A stretch of DNA of 7,760 nt from Desulfobacteraceae bacterium (GTDB lineage Bacteria; Desulfobacterota; Desulfobacteria; Desulfobacterales; SURF-7): assembly GCA_030619585.1 (NCBI GenBank), contig JAUXBD010000051.1, forward strand, positions 1 through 7,760, given 5' to 3'. The translations under genes were made by a program, and so were the position numbers. The first letter of the stretch is position 1. Every line of letters begins with the position of its first letter. The notes below the pieces were generated by a model that saw nothing but the letters and a program-made list of their open reading frames with translations, ran no database searches and was not told where the DNA came from. This document shows, piece by piece, positions 1 through 6,210 of the stretch.

Positions 1-56
1 CGCTGTGATGATAATTTTTCAGAGAAGGACAGTTTTCCGCAATTTGTTATACCCAC
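1..56 (-). CDS. possible 5' end of a divergent gene, cut by the left edge
   Basis: A minus-strand reading frame opens at GTG (56 to 54) and stays open to the window edge, giving only 18 full codons that begin MGITNCGKLSFSEK. It is preceded by AAAGGGGG (68 to 61), 4 nt from the GTG, and by a promoter-like TTGACA-17-TACTTT further upstream (117 to 89). The ordered arrangement of promoter, Shine-Dalgarno and start is the only support. The peptide is too short to assign, and the opposite strand is also open over this stretch. It could be a chance ORF. Confidence 0.25.
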   Translation of the reverse strand, partial: MGITNCGKLSFSEKLSSQ

Positions 57-88
57 AATACCCCCTTTGTTAATCCGTTATTTAACTA

Positions 89-117
89 AAAGTAGATGTA
101 AAAAGGAGTTATGTCAA
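89..117 (-). promoter_or_regulatory. candidate sigma70-type promoter, minus strand
   Basis: On the minus strand TTGACA (117 to 112) is a perfect -35 match. It is followed by a 17-bp spacer and TACTTT (94 to 89), which keeps the T, A and final T of the -10 consensus. It would start transcription near position 82 and drive the possible leftward gene starting at 56. The -10 match is only moderate and the DNA is AT-rich. Confidence 0.3.
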
Positions 118-231
118 GATATATTTGCAACAAATCGGTATTTTGTGGATTAACTAATGAATATTTTAAGTTGTTTTAAATTGCGCATATTGTGAAAAGG
201 ATTTTCGAAACGGGGCAATAGTTCCGAAGAT

Positions 232-1068
232 ATGGGGCTTGTTATGTCAAGTCGGGGGTGTCCGTATTCCTGTACTTTTTGCGCGACCAATAGAAATCAA
301 GTAAGCTTTCGTTCTCCTGACCACATTATATCTGAAATTCGTTTTGTAAAAGAACATTATAAGACAACACAGTTTACCTTTAAAGATGACTCTTTTACAG
401 TCAATCGTAAAAGAATATTTGAATTATGCAAAAAACTTATCGATGAAAAACTCCCTATCAAATGGGAATGCAACACTAGAGTGAATTTGCTGGATGAACA
501 GATGTTGCGAATAATGAAGAAAGCAGGATGCAATTTTATTAAAGTTGGGATTGAATCTGGATCTGAGCGTATTTTGAGTGATATGAATAAAGGAATTACA
601 CATGATCAGATTAGAATTGCGGCAAAGCTATTTAGAAAAGTGGGCATCCACTGGACTGGTTATTTTATGATTGGAGTCCCGGACGAAACAGAATGGGATA
701 TTAGAAGGGCTATTGATTTTTTATATGAAATTGAGCCAGATTTTGCTGTTATTGGGATTTATGATCTATTCCCTGGGACTGTAATGTGGGAGGACGGAAT
801 TTTAAGGGGAATAGTTAACCCCAATATGGATCTCGAGGATTTTTACACAAATTTACCGAATTTTTATTATAAGAAAGATTTTAACCATCAGAACGATAAG
901 ATCTCTCCAGAAAAATTTGCAAAATTGGAATCCGAAGTAAAAGAGATTGTACGTAACTATAATCGCAATTTCTTCAGGGTTTTCAAAATGGCTCGGGCAA
1001 AATTACCTGTATATTGGTATGACTCGAAAGTACTGTGGGATGATGTAAAAAAATATTTGAGTTATTGA
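232..1068 (+). CDS. radical SAM protein, N-terminally truncated (B12-binding radical SAM family)
   Basis: A 278-residue protein whose N-terminus is almost directly the radical SAM cluster motif: Cys10, Cys14 and Cys17 in RGCPYSCTFC, expected to bind a [4Fe-4S] cluster and S-adenosylmethionine. Further family-like signatures are FKDDSF (50-55), GIESGSERIL (106-115), GYFMIGVPDET (143-153) and a YDLFPGT stretch (177-183) matching the usual F.PYPGT region. Relatives normally carry about 150-200 residues of cobalamin-binding domain before the cluster motif, which is absent here. ATG 232 is the first possible start after a TGA at 193-195 and has no well-placed Shine-Dalgarno, while codons 217-231 (NSSED) already read like the family's linker. 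I infer a 5'-deleted gene, expressed or decaying. It is followed 9 bp later by a GT2 glycosyltransferase, probably in one transcript. The substrate is unknown; relatives often act in methyl transfer or lipid and glycan modification. Confidence 0.8.
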   Translation: MGLVMSSRGCPYSCTFCATNRNQVSFRSPDHIISEIRFVKEHYKTTQFTFKDDSFTVNRKRIFELCKKLIDEKLPIKWECNTRVNLLDEQMLRIMKKAGCNFIKVGIESGSERILSDMNKGITHDQIRIAAKLFRKVGIHWTGYFMIGVPDETEWDIRRAIDFLYEIEPDFAVIGIYDLFPGTVMWEDGILRGIVNPNMDLEDFYTNLPNFYYKKDFNHQNDKISPEKFAKLESEVKEIVRNYNRNFFRVFKMARAKLPVYWYDSKVLWDDVKKYLSY

Positions 1069-1077
1069 GTACTAATT

Positions 1078-1803
1078 ATGAATAAAAAATGTATTATAAT
1101 TCCTGTTTTCAATGAAGAACAAAATATATTTTCAGTTATAAAGGGAGTAAAACAATATAGCGATATCGATTTAATCGTTATTGATGATGGCTCAATAGAT
1201 CAAACAGCAGCAAAATGTAGTGAGGCAGGAGCATTTGTAATACGTCATCCTTTTAACATGGGTTACGGAGTGGCTCTTCAAACAGGCTATAAATATGCAC
1301 TTATAAAAGGATATAAATATTTATTGCAGATGGATGGCGATGGGCAACATGATCCAAAATATATTCCTGAATTTTTCAGACTTATCGAATCTAATGAATG
1401 TGATGTTGCTCTTGGGTCAAGATTTATCGAAGATAGAAATTTTAAAGTGGGTATTTTGAAGTTTATCGGTATATGTCTTTTTAGGTTTGTTATTCGAGCA
1501 TTTACAGGGGAAAAGATTACCGATCCCACTTCAGGTTATCAATGTCTACGCAGGGAAGTTTTTACTGCTTTTACAGATGATACTTTCCCCTGTGATTACC
1601 CTGATGCAAATGTCATAATAATGCTTCACCGTATGGGCTTCAGAGTCAAGGAGATTCCGGTAGATATGTACCCAAACCCTTCAGGCAGAAGTATGCACAG
1701 GGGAATCCATACAGTTATGTACTATTTATTTAAGCTGATTTTATCAATTTTTATCATCTTAATCAGGGAAAAATCGGTTTACCATTTAAAGGAGTGGGAT
1801 TAA
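1078..1803 (+). CDS. GT2 glycosyltransferase, DPM1/polyprenyl-phosphate sugar transferase type
   Basis: A complete 241-residue GT-A fold family 2 glycosyltransferase. Visible motifs are the N-terminal nucleotide-binding strand IIIPVFNEEQNI (6-17), VIDDGS (34-39), the metal-binding QMDGDGQHDP with the DxD at Asp86-Asp88 (84-93), GSRF (113-116) and DPTSGYQCLRRE (149-160). The last 30 residues hold a hydrophobic stretch (about 213-229) that could anchor it at the inner face of the membrane. Length and motifs fit the dolichyl/polyprenyl-phosphate mannose or glucose synthase group, which moves a sugar from a nucleotide donor to a lipid phosphate. Donor sugar and acceptor cannot be told from sequence. 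There is no strong Shine-Dalgarno 9 bp after the radical SAM stop, so translation may be coupled. Its stop codon overlaps the start of the DUF2304 gene, a pairing I have seen repeatedly in glycan clusters. Confidence 0.93.
   Translation: MNKKCIIIPVFNEEQNIFSVIKGVKQYSDIDLIVIDDGSIDQTAAKCSEAGAFVIRHPFNMGYGVALQTGYKYALIKGYKYLLQMDGDGQHDPKYIPEFFRLIESNECDVALGSRFIEDRNFKVGILKFIGICLFRFVIRAFTGEKITDPTSGYQCLRREVFTAFTDDTFPCDYPDANVIIMLHRMGFRVKEIPVDMYPNPSGRSMHRGIHTVMYYLFKLILSIFIILIREKSVYHLKEWD
1788..1794 (+). promoter_or_regulatory. Shine-Dalgarno AAAGGAG deciding the ATG 1803 start
   Basis: AAAGGAG ends 8 nt before ATG 1803. The alternative GTG start at 1794 would overlap this element, so the ATG is the better start for the DUF2304 gene. 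Confidence 0.75.
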
Positions 1804-2156
1804 TGACCTTACCACAGAAAATATTTGCCGTTATCACCTGTTTATTGCTGTTTGCCATCATTTTATATCTTGTAAAAAAAGGAAAACTGAGAGAGGAATA
1901 TTCGTGGTTGTGGTTATTGACAGGGCTTGTTCTTCTTGTTCTCGTATTATGGTATGATATTTTATTGTTTTTTACAAAACTGATTGGTGCTGTATTGCCG
2001 ACAACCACTCTTTTCCTTTTTGGTATTGTTTTTTTAATTTTGCTATCGTTGCATTTTGCAATCAAAATATCTATTTTGACCGATCAGGTAAAAAATCTGG
2101 CACAAAAGTTAAGCTTGCTTGAGGCACAGAAAGACTCGACAGCAAGAAAGAGTTGA
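1803..2156 (+). CDS. DUF2304 family small membrane protein
   Basis: A 117-residue protein starting at ATG 1803, which shares its A with the TAA stop of the glycosyltransferase gene and has a well-spaced AAAGGAG. A GTG start three codons earlier is possible but would overlap that ribosome site. It has three hydrophobic segments, about 6-22, 33-52 and 64-86, with the family-like KLREEYSWLWLL motif between the first two. It ends in a short heptad-like amphipathic tail (about 92-110, DQVKNLAQKLSLLEAQK) that may form a coiled coil. This layout matches DUF2304, whose genes often follow a DPM1-like GT2 gene. The function is not established. A role as membrane partner of the glycosyltransferase, or in handling the lipid-linked sugar, is inference from the overlap. 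Confidence 0.85.
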   Translation: MTLPQKIFAVITCLLLFAIILYLVKKGKLREEYSWLWLLTGLVLLVLVLWYDILLFFTKLIGAVLPTTTLFLFGIVFLILLSLHFAIKISILTDQVKNLAQKLSLLEAQKDSTARKS

Positions 2157-2170
2157 AGATGTTTTGTTTG

Positions 2171-3649
2171 TTATGGCATATATTTGGGGTTAAAAAATAA
2201 GGCAATAGGCGGTTTGGAATGTTGCCGGTATCCCAGGTGCAGTAATTTTTCTATCATAGCTTTGGTTGTTGAAACGTTTGGTCCGCTGATTATTAACACA
2301 GCATCGTAGGCATTTAACCATGATCCGATAGCCTCAAGACCATAAGCATAAATTCTTCGCCTTGGGGGTAAAGGAGATTTGTAATTCACTGATCGTTCTT
2401 TTCCAAAAAGATGATATGGTCCTATTCCGCCATAACGAAGGTGGTAATAATCGAAACATCTATGCAATTCATAGGGTAGGTCTGGATCTCCTAAATAGGC
2501 TAGACGTAAGTTTTTGGGAAATGATGCAAATGCTTTCTCTACTTGAATAGTTTTTTTGTCGGTTTCTCTGAAAACTTTTGAAGCTGCAATAGTAGTATAC
2601 AGTGAAAGTGCTATACCCAAAATACAATACAGGAAAAAGCGTTTCCCCTTTAGAGGAGGGAAAAGGGCCAAAGACATTAGCACAGCTATCCAGCAAATTC
2701 TTTGATCAGGTATAGAAATAAAGAACCAGCTTGGTAAAAAAAAAGCATGGATGAAACAAAGAATGCATAATGCTGCGACAAAGCGTGAGCCCCTTTTCCA
2801 GGAAATAAACGCGCGATAAAAAATGAAGCAGATAGACAAAACTGAAAGAAAAATCCATAATACGGCAAATTCCCCAAGAATCCATGGCCCGGGGAGAAGC
2901 CCTTTTGCTATTGAAATAAGTTTGGATTTCAAAGAGAGATCCCAAATAATTGCATTATGAGAGGAAATCCCCCCGCTTAAGAACCAGATAAAAGATAGAA
3001 CCGTACCTGGAAGTAAAACAAAAATATGATTTGCACAAATGCGAAAAGAGATCGGCCCTATTAGCAAAAAATGCATTATTATTCCCAGAATAGCGATGGC
3101 AAAAACCAAAAAATGACCCAAATATAATAATGTGGCAAGGATAGTAAGCCATAAAATTGTTCGTGTTCGAAACTCACCATTCCATGTTGCAAGAAGTCCC
3201 AAAAAAAGGAACAGTAAAGCAGTGGCAAGGCAAAAATTTTCATTTCCCCAGAAGAAAAATTGAGACCATGTCATGGTAAAAGCGGTTATTGCCCAGTATT
3301 TGTTTCCTGTGGCTGTTTGGGATATCCAAAACAACACAGTTAAAGGGAGAAGAAAGATAGAAAACGCGACAGTAAATCTTCCTGCATGGTCAATGGGCAT
3401 GAACATAGCCATCACTGCAGTAAAATAATCGTTTAATATATTTGATGCGGGGACTAAATTTATATGGAAATTTTCGTAATGCTTTAGCTCAGAATTTTGA
3501 AAATTTCGAATCACACTGGCTTTAAAAAGATGTGATGGGTAATCCATGGTTGGAACGTACCGATACACCATAAATGGCCACACATTAATAAAAGAGATGA
3601 TGATAAAAAAAAGCCAGAAATTTTTTTTTGCTTTTTTGCTTTTTTCCAT
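2171..3649 (-). CDS. multi-spanning membrane protein, GT-C-like, unknown function
   Basis: A 492-residue protein with a Lys-rich N-terminus (MEKSKKAKKN), about ten hydrophobic segments between residues 10 and 356, and a hydrophilic C-terminal domain of about 130 residues (360-492). Right after the first membrane segment sits MDYPSH (35-40). An acidic residue with a nearby His in the first outer loop is the usual arrangement in GT-C membrane glycosyltransferases, where the acid is catalytic. GT-C membership is inferred from layout, not from a diagnostic signature. The C-terminal part contains a predicted beta strand YDAVLIISG (448-456). It converges with the DUF2304 gene, leaving 14 bp between stops and no recognisable hairpin terminator. 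No Shine-Dalgarno is visible before ATG 3649, and a nine-A run follows eight codons later on the coding strand. Confidence 0.7.
   Translation of the reverse strand: MEKSKKAKKNFWLFFIIISFINVWPFMVYRYVPTMDYPSHLFKASVIRNFQNSELKHYENFHINLVPASNILNDYFTAVMAMFMPIDHAGRFTVAFSIFLLPLTVLFWISQTATGNKYWAITAFTMTWSQFFFWGNENFCLATALLFLFLGLLATWNGEFRTRTILWLTILATLLYLGHFLVFAIAILGIIMHFLLIGPISFRICANHIFVLLPGTVLSFIWFLSGGISSHNAIIWDLSLKSKLISIAKGLLPGPWILGEFAVLWIFLSVLSICFIFYRAFISWKRGSRFVAALCILCFIHAFFLPSWFFISIPDQRICWIAVLMSLALFPPLKGKRFFLYCILGIALSLYTTIAASKVFRETDKKTIQVEKAFASFPKNLRLAYLGDPDLPYELHRCFDYYHLRYGGIGPYHLFGKERSVNYKSPLPPRRRIYAYGLEAIGSWLNAYDAVLIISGPNVSTTKAMIEKLLHLGYRQHSKPPIALFFNPKYMP
3621..3629 (-). repeat. nine-base homopolymer at the start of a coding region
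   Basis: Nine consecutive T on the plus strand are nine A on the coding strand, spanning codons 8 to 11 of the minus-strand membrane protein. Other A-rich tracts lie on each side. A one-base slip would abolish the reading frame almost at its start. Confidence 0.6.
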
Positions 3650-3767
3650 AAAAAAATTAACGATAACAACAATTACATTTTTTAATCAATCAGAGAGCAT
3701 TTATACTGTTTCCCTAATGTCCTTCTCCTATTTATCTGCAACAGCTCTCATTTGAATATCAAATTGA

Positions 3768-3944
3768 TCCATATTCCCCTTTACAGATGTTGAGATTGTA
3801 TGTCAATTATATTATCTGTTAAAAAAAGCACACAAACGTTTTTATCTCTGTCCCGACTATCTGTGGGAAAGCCTTATTGAAGTCGGATCAACGAAGGAGT
3901 TTTTCCAAAAACTCTCGGCGGGCATTAACATATTGTTTAAGTGA
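3768..3944 (+). pseudogene. relic: C-terminal end of a B12-type radical SAM protein
   Basis: After a TGA at 3765-3767 the frame is open for 58 codons to a TGA at 3942-3944, with no ATG start. The peptide contains LLKKAHKRFYLCP, then PDYLWESLIEVGS, then EFFQKLSAGINIL. This follows the pattern I know from the tail of cobalamin-type radical SAM proteins: K-A-x-R-R-F-Y-x-R-P, then a Y-(I/L) turn, then E-F and A-G. The catalytic core, with the Cys motif, is missing. It is not the tail of the gene at 232-1068, which keeps a different C-terminus. I infer a gene lost by deletion that left its 3' end. The match is from memory of the family. Confidence 0.5.
3897..3914. repeat. 18-bp near-perfect inverted repeat
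   Basis: GAGTTTTT and AAAAACTC form 8-bp arms around a central CC. No T-run follows, so it is not an evident intrinsic terminator. It lies inside the radical SAM relic and may simply be leftover coding sequence. Confidence 0.4.
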
Positions 3945-4157
3945 TCTCTTGAAATTTGTTTTTGGTTGGCTTGAGGACTGATATGATAGAGCAATCGCTG
4001 AACGAATATTTCCATATGGATCAGTGAGATAACATACTGAAAAAGAAAAAAGGTTATTGAGAGTTCGCGGGTTTTTCTCTTGGAGAATATGAGAACAACA
4101 CGCCTATAAACAAGAAAACCAGCCTGATGTTATTGCTGATGATTGTCCTTGCGTTTC

Positions 4158-4186
4158 TTGCTTATTCAAATACATCCGGATGTAAT
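4158..4186 (+). promoter_or_regulatory. weak candidate promoter for the TMTC pair
   Basis: TTGCTT (4158-4163), a 17-bp spacer and TGTAAT (4181-4186) could serve as -35 and -10 and would start transcription about 16 bp before TTG 4210. The -35 is poor and the -10 lacks its usual second A. The element lies within relic coding sequence and overlaps the palindrome at 4171-4184. Confidence 0.2.
4171..4184. promoter_or_regulatory. 14-bp perfect palindrome, possible operator
   Basis: TACATCCGGATGTA is fully self-complementary and lies 25 bp upstream of the TMTC start at 4210. ATCCGG, part of it, recurs at 4193-4198. The placement would suit a dimeric repressor site, but no regulator is known and the sequence is also part of the relic frame. 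Confidence 0.3.
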
Positions 4187-4196
4187 CGGTTAATCC

Positions 4197-4204
4197 GGGA
4201 AAGG
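4197..4204 (+). promoter_or_regulatory. Shine-Dalgarno GGGAAAGG favouring TTG 4210
   Basis: AAAGG ends 5 nt before TTG 4210. The in-frame ATG at 4219 is 14 nt away, which is too far for this element, so TTG is the better supported start. Confidence 0.5.
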
Positions 4205-4209
4205 TTATT

Positions 4210-6210
4210 TTGATTGGGATGCTTGCCGGATTTTATGTAAAAAAAGGTGAAATCCTGTTATTGCTGTTTATGGCTATTCTTGTCTTTTCAGTATACTCTA
4301 ACACGCTTGGATCTCCTTTTACTTTTGATGATACAAATCAAATTAATGAAAACAAACATATCCGCTTAAACCAACTTAACTTAGACGGTATAGTCAAGGC
4401 TGGGTTTAAAAGTCCTTTAGCTAAGCGTCCAGTAGCAAATATCAGCTTTGCCATGAACTACTATTTTCACCAATATAATGTCATGGGATATCATCTGTTT
4501 AATATTCTTATTCATATAACAACCTGTATGCTGATCTATTTCCTTTTTAAAACAACTTTACTTTTAGTGCATGTGGAAAGGAAAGCACATTATGGATCAA
4601 GGATTAAAACCCGGCCAAGTAACAGACAATTTGTAAACAACTCATCCATAATTGCTTTTTCTGCCGCTATTATATGGGCAGTTAATCCGGTTCATACTCA
4701 ATCCGTAACCTATGTGGTTCAGAGAATGAACAGTATGGCTGGCATGTTTTATATATTGTCTTTTTTGCTCTATGTAAAAGGCAGGATTACACAAAGACAA
4801 TTGCCCTACAACACGCCACCCCGTTTAAGGTGGATTTCCGCTTTGCTATGGCCGGCAATAAGCTGTCCTTGCCCTATGCGCTCTGCGCTATGCTACGTCG
4901 GGTCAATACTGGCAGGAATTATGGCTTTCGGCTCCAAGGAGATAGCATATACACTGCCGGTTTTTATCTTTTTATATGAGTGGTATTTTTTCCAGGAAAT
5001 GGACTTGAACTGGTTTAAACGAGTTGTTGTGCGTTTATCAGGCATATTGCTTATAGCGGCTTTTATAATGCGATTTCTTATTATTAAAGTAACACAGGAA
5101 GATGGGAATAACCTTACTGAGATAATACTTGCCGGTTACAAGGTTACTGATCCTGTAGTGGCACTGAAGATTTTAACCGAACTCAGAGTTGTCGTTTATT
5201 ATATAAGTCTTTTGATAGCACCTCATCCATCACGCCTTAATATTGACTATGATTTTCCATTTTCCCATTCATTGATTGTGCCACTAACAACTATGCTTTC
5301 AGTGATGGCCATAGCAGGCTTGATTTTTTTGTTGTTATACGTAGTGAAAAAAGATAAGATTTTATCTTTTTCTATTATCTGGTTTTTAGGTAATTTAATG
5401 ATAGAGTCCTCGGTGATCGGGCTGGATATAGCATTTGAGCATCGTACTTATTTGCCATCCATGATGGTAAGTTTTATTTTTGTTATAATGGTTTATCGAC
5501 ATATAAATACAATATGGTTAAAGGCCTTTATATTAGGTACTATTTTAATAGTGTTTTCGATATGGACCTATGAAAGAAACAGTGTATGGAGTAATGAAGT
5601 TACTTTATGGCAGGATTGTGCAGATAAATCTCCAAATAAGGCAAGGCCACATTATAACCTGGCTTATGCCTTAGCAGAGGAGGGTAAAATAAGTCAGGCA
5701 GTCGAACAGTATAGGAATGTGATACGTATAGAACCTGACCATGTAAAAGCCCACACCAACCTGGGGCTTGCATTGTTTAACCAAGGAAAGGACTTTGAAG
5801 CCATAGAGCATTATAAGAGGGCAATAAAGATAGACCCTGATTTGCCTGAGGCCTACAACAGCATGGGAAACGCTCTGTTTGGCCAGGGTAAATATAAAAA
5901 AGCCATTGAAAGTTATAAAGAAGCTTTGCGCATAAAACCGGATTATTTTCAAGCTCACAATAATATGGGGCTTACTTTGTATACTTTGGGCCGGACAGAT
6001 AAGGCAATAGAATATTTCACTAAAGCTTTGCGTATAAAACCGTATTATCCTGATGCTTACAATAATCTGGGGGCTGCTTTAGTTAAAAAGGGGATGATTG
6101 ATAAGGCTGTTGTATTTTTTAAAGAGGCATTACGGATAGACCCCGGCAATCACAAAGCACGTAACAACCTGAATAGATGTATAAGTTTCCAGAGGAAACG
6201 AGTTGATTAA
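4210..6210 (+). CDS. TMTC-like membrane protein with TPR domain (first of tandem pair)
   Basis: A 666-residue protein with a multi-spanning membrane domain (about 15-452) followed by TPRs. The first outer loop carries FDD (39-41) and later RPV (73-75). Conserved-looking blocks follow at YVVQRMNSMAGMF (168-180), GSKE (241-244) and FEHRTYLPSM (409-418). Five 34-residue TPR units run from 478 to 647, with the usual N.G/A..Y.KAL.I.P pattern. The layout matches the family of animal TMTC1-4 O-mannosyltransferases, where the acidic pair is catalytic in the GT-C fold. Bacterial members are mostly uncharacterised, so sugar transfer is inference. Residues about 198-232 look like an insertion: they are GC-rich, contain three 7-bp repeats and are absent from the neighbouring paralogue. 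The start is TTG 4210 (GGGAAAGG upstream) or ATG 4219. The stop overlaps the next gene by 8 bp. Confidence 0.85.
   Translation: MIGMLAGFYVKKGEILLLLFMAILVFSVYSNTLGSPFTFDDTNQINENKHIRLNQLNLDGIVKAGFKSPLAKRPVANISFAMNYYFHQYNVMGYHLFNILIHITTCMLIYFLFKTTLLLVHVERKAHYGSRIKTRPSNRQFVNNSSIIAFSAAIIWAVNPVHTQSVTYVVQRMNSMAGMFYILSFLLYVKGRITQRQLPYNTPPRLRWISALLWPAISCPCPMRSALCYVGSILAGIMAFGSKEIAYTLPVFIFLYEWYFFQEMDLNWFKRVVVRLSGILLIAAFIMRFLIIKVTQEDGNNLTEIILAGYKVTDPVVALKILTELRVVVYYISLLIAPHPSRLNIDYDFPFSHSLIVPLTTMLSVMAIAGLIFLLLYVVKKDKILSFSIIWFLGNLMIESSVIGLDIAFEHRTYLPSMMVSFIFVIMVYRHINTIWLKAFILGTILIVFSIWTYERNSVWSNEVTLWQDCADKSPNKARPHYNLAYALAEEGKISQAVEQYRNVIRIEPDHVKAHTNLGLALFNQGKDFEAIEHYKRAIKIDPDLPEAYNSMGNALFGQGKYKKAIESYKEALRIKPDYFQAHNNMGLTLYTLGRTDKAIEYFTKALRIKPYYPDAYNNLGAALVKKGMIDKAVVFFKEALRIDPGNHKARNNLNRCISFQRKRVD
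4801..4905 (+). repeat. GC-rich in-frame insertion with 7-bp tandem repeat
   Basis: I count 59 G+C in these 105 bases, about 56 percent, in clearly AT-rich surroundings. It includes three 7-bp units CTATGCG, CTCTGCG, CTATGCT (4874-4894) and an inverted repeat CCACC/GGTGG (4816-4820 and 4829-4833). It encodes Cys/Pro-rich residues such as CPCPMRSALC (220 onward) in a protein otherwise typical of its family. The next paralogue runs from the matching YxxxR block to MSK with roughly 20 residues where this one has over 50. Its exact ends are uncertain. Confidence 0.6.
6191..6196 (+). promoter_or_regulatory. Shine-Dalgarno AGAGGA for TTG 6203
   Basis: AGAGGA lies inside the end of the preceding gene, 6 nt before TTG 6203. 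The alternative ATG at 6236 has no comparable element, so the overlapping TTG start is preferred. Confidence 0.55.

Larger units (their letters stand above)
1..231. other. left leader region, no convincing plus-strand gene
   Basis: No intact plus-strand gene is recognisable here. Frame 1 is open from the left edge to a TAA at 151-153 (50 codons), but the peptide matches no family I know. A short ORF begins at ATG 111 after AAGGAG (103-108, only 2 nt from the ATG) and stops after 22 codons. In frame 2, about 170-231, the peptide contains a CAYC motif and could continue that ORF only through a frameshift. The last five codons before ATG 232 (217-231, NSSED) look like part of the downstream radical SAM family, so the region may hold a deletion junction. 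A possible minus-strand start is listed separately. Confidence 0.4.
3650..4209. other. 560-bp region without an intact gene, with gene relics
   Basis: This divergent intergenic stretch separates the minus-strand membrane protein gene from the TMTC pair. It holds two probable plus-strand relics (3768-3944 and 4061-4213), an 18-bp near-palindrome (3897-3914) and a 14-bp perfect palindrome (4171-4184). Between the relics (3945-4060) the three frames contain short open stretches broken by stops, which I cannot assign. I see no RNA gene and no clear terminator. Confidence 0.6.
4061..4213 (+). pseudogene. relic: duplicated N-terminus of a TMTC-like protein
   Basis: The frame opens after a TGA at 4058-4060 and ends at TGA 4211-4213. 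Its codons from 4124 encode LMLLLMIVLAFLAYSNTSG. This aligns without gaps to residues 16-34 of the next gene (LLLLFMAILVFSVYSNTLG), 11 of 19 identical, including the YSNT.G that precedes the acidic loop. After this block the similarity stops, and the DD motif and everything beyond are missing. The only in-frame ATG (4127) lies inside the hydrophobic stretch and lacks a ribosome site. I infer an earlier TMTC copy whose body was removed. Confidence 0.5.

Noticed and set aside
1794..1802. GTG 1794 as start of the DUF2304 gene
   Set aside because: It would overlap the AAAGGAG ribosome site, while ATG 1803 is ideally spaced from it.
2157..2170. Bidirectional terminator between the convergent genes
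   Set aside because: Only 14 bp separate the stops and no stem-loop with a T-run can be drawn in or around them.
3728..3772. Minus-strand 14-codon ORF (MDQFDIQMRAVADK) with AAAGGGG upstream, possible leader peptide of the membrane protein gene
   Set aside because: It is very short, the ribosome site is only 3 nt from the ATG, it has no regulatory codon pattern, and no attenuator hairpin follows.
3778..3806. Minus-strand TTGACA followed after 17 bp by TAAAGG as promoter for the membrane protein gene
   Set aside because: The -10 match is poor and the distance to the start codon is about 130 bp; AT-rich DNA yields many such pairs.
3853..3886. CCGACT/AGTCGG inverted repeat
   Set aside because: It has only 6-bp arms with a 22-nt loop and lies inside the radical SAM relic; it is likely chance.
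4874..4894. CRISPR-like or transposon end
   Set aside because: The units are 7 bp without spacers; no transposase, target duplication or long terminal repeat is visible.
5671..5958. Minus-strand ORF of 95 codons across the TPR region
   Set aside because: It is an antisense shadow of the repetitive TPR codons of the first TMTC gene, with no ribosome site and no family resemblance.
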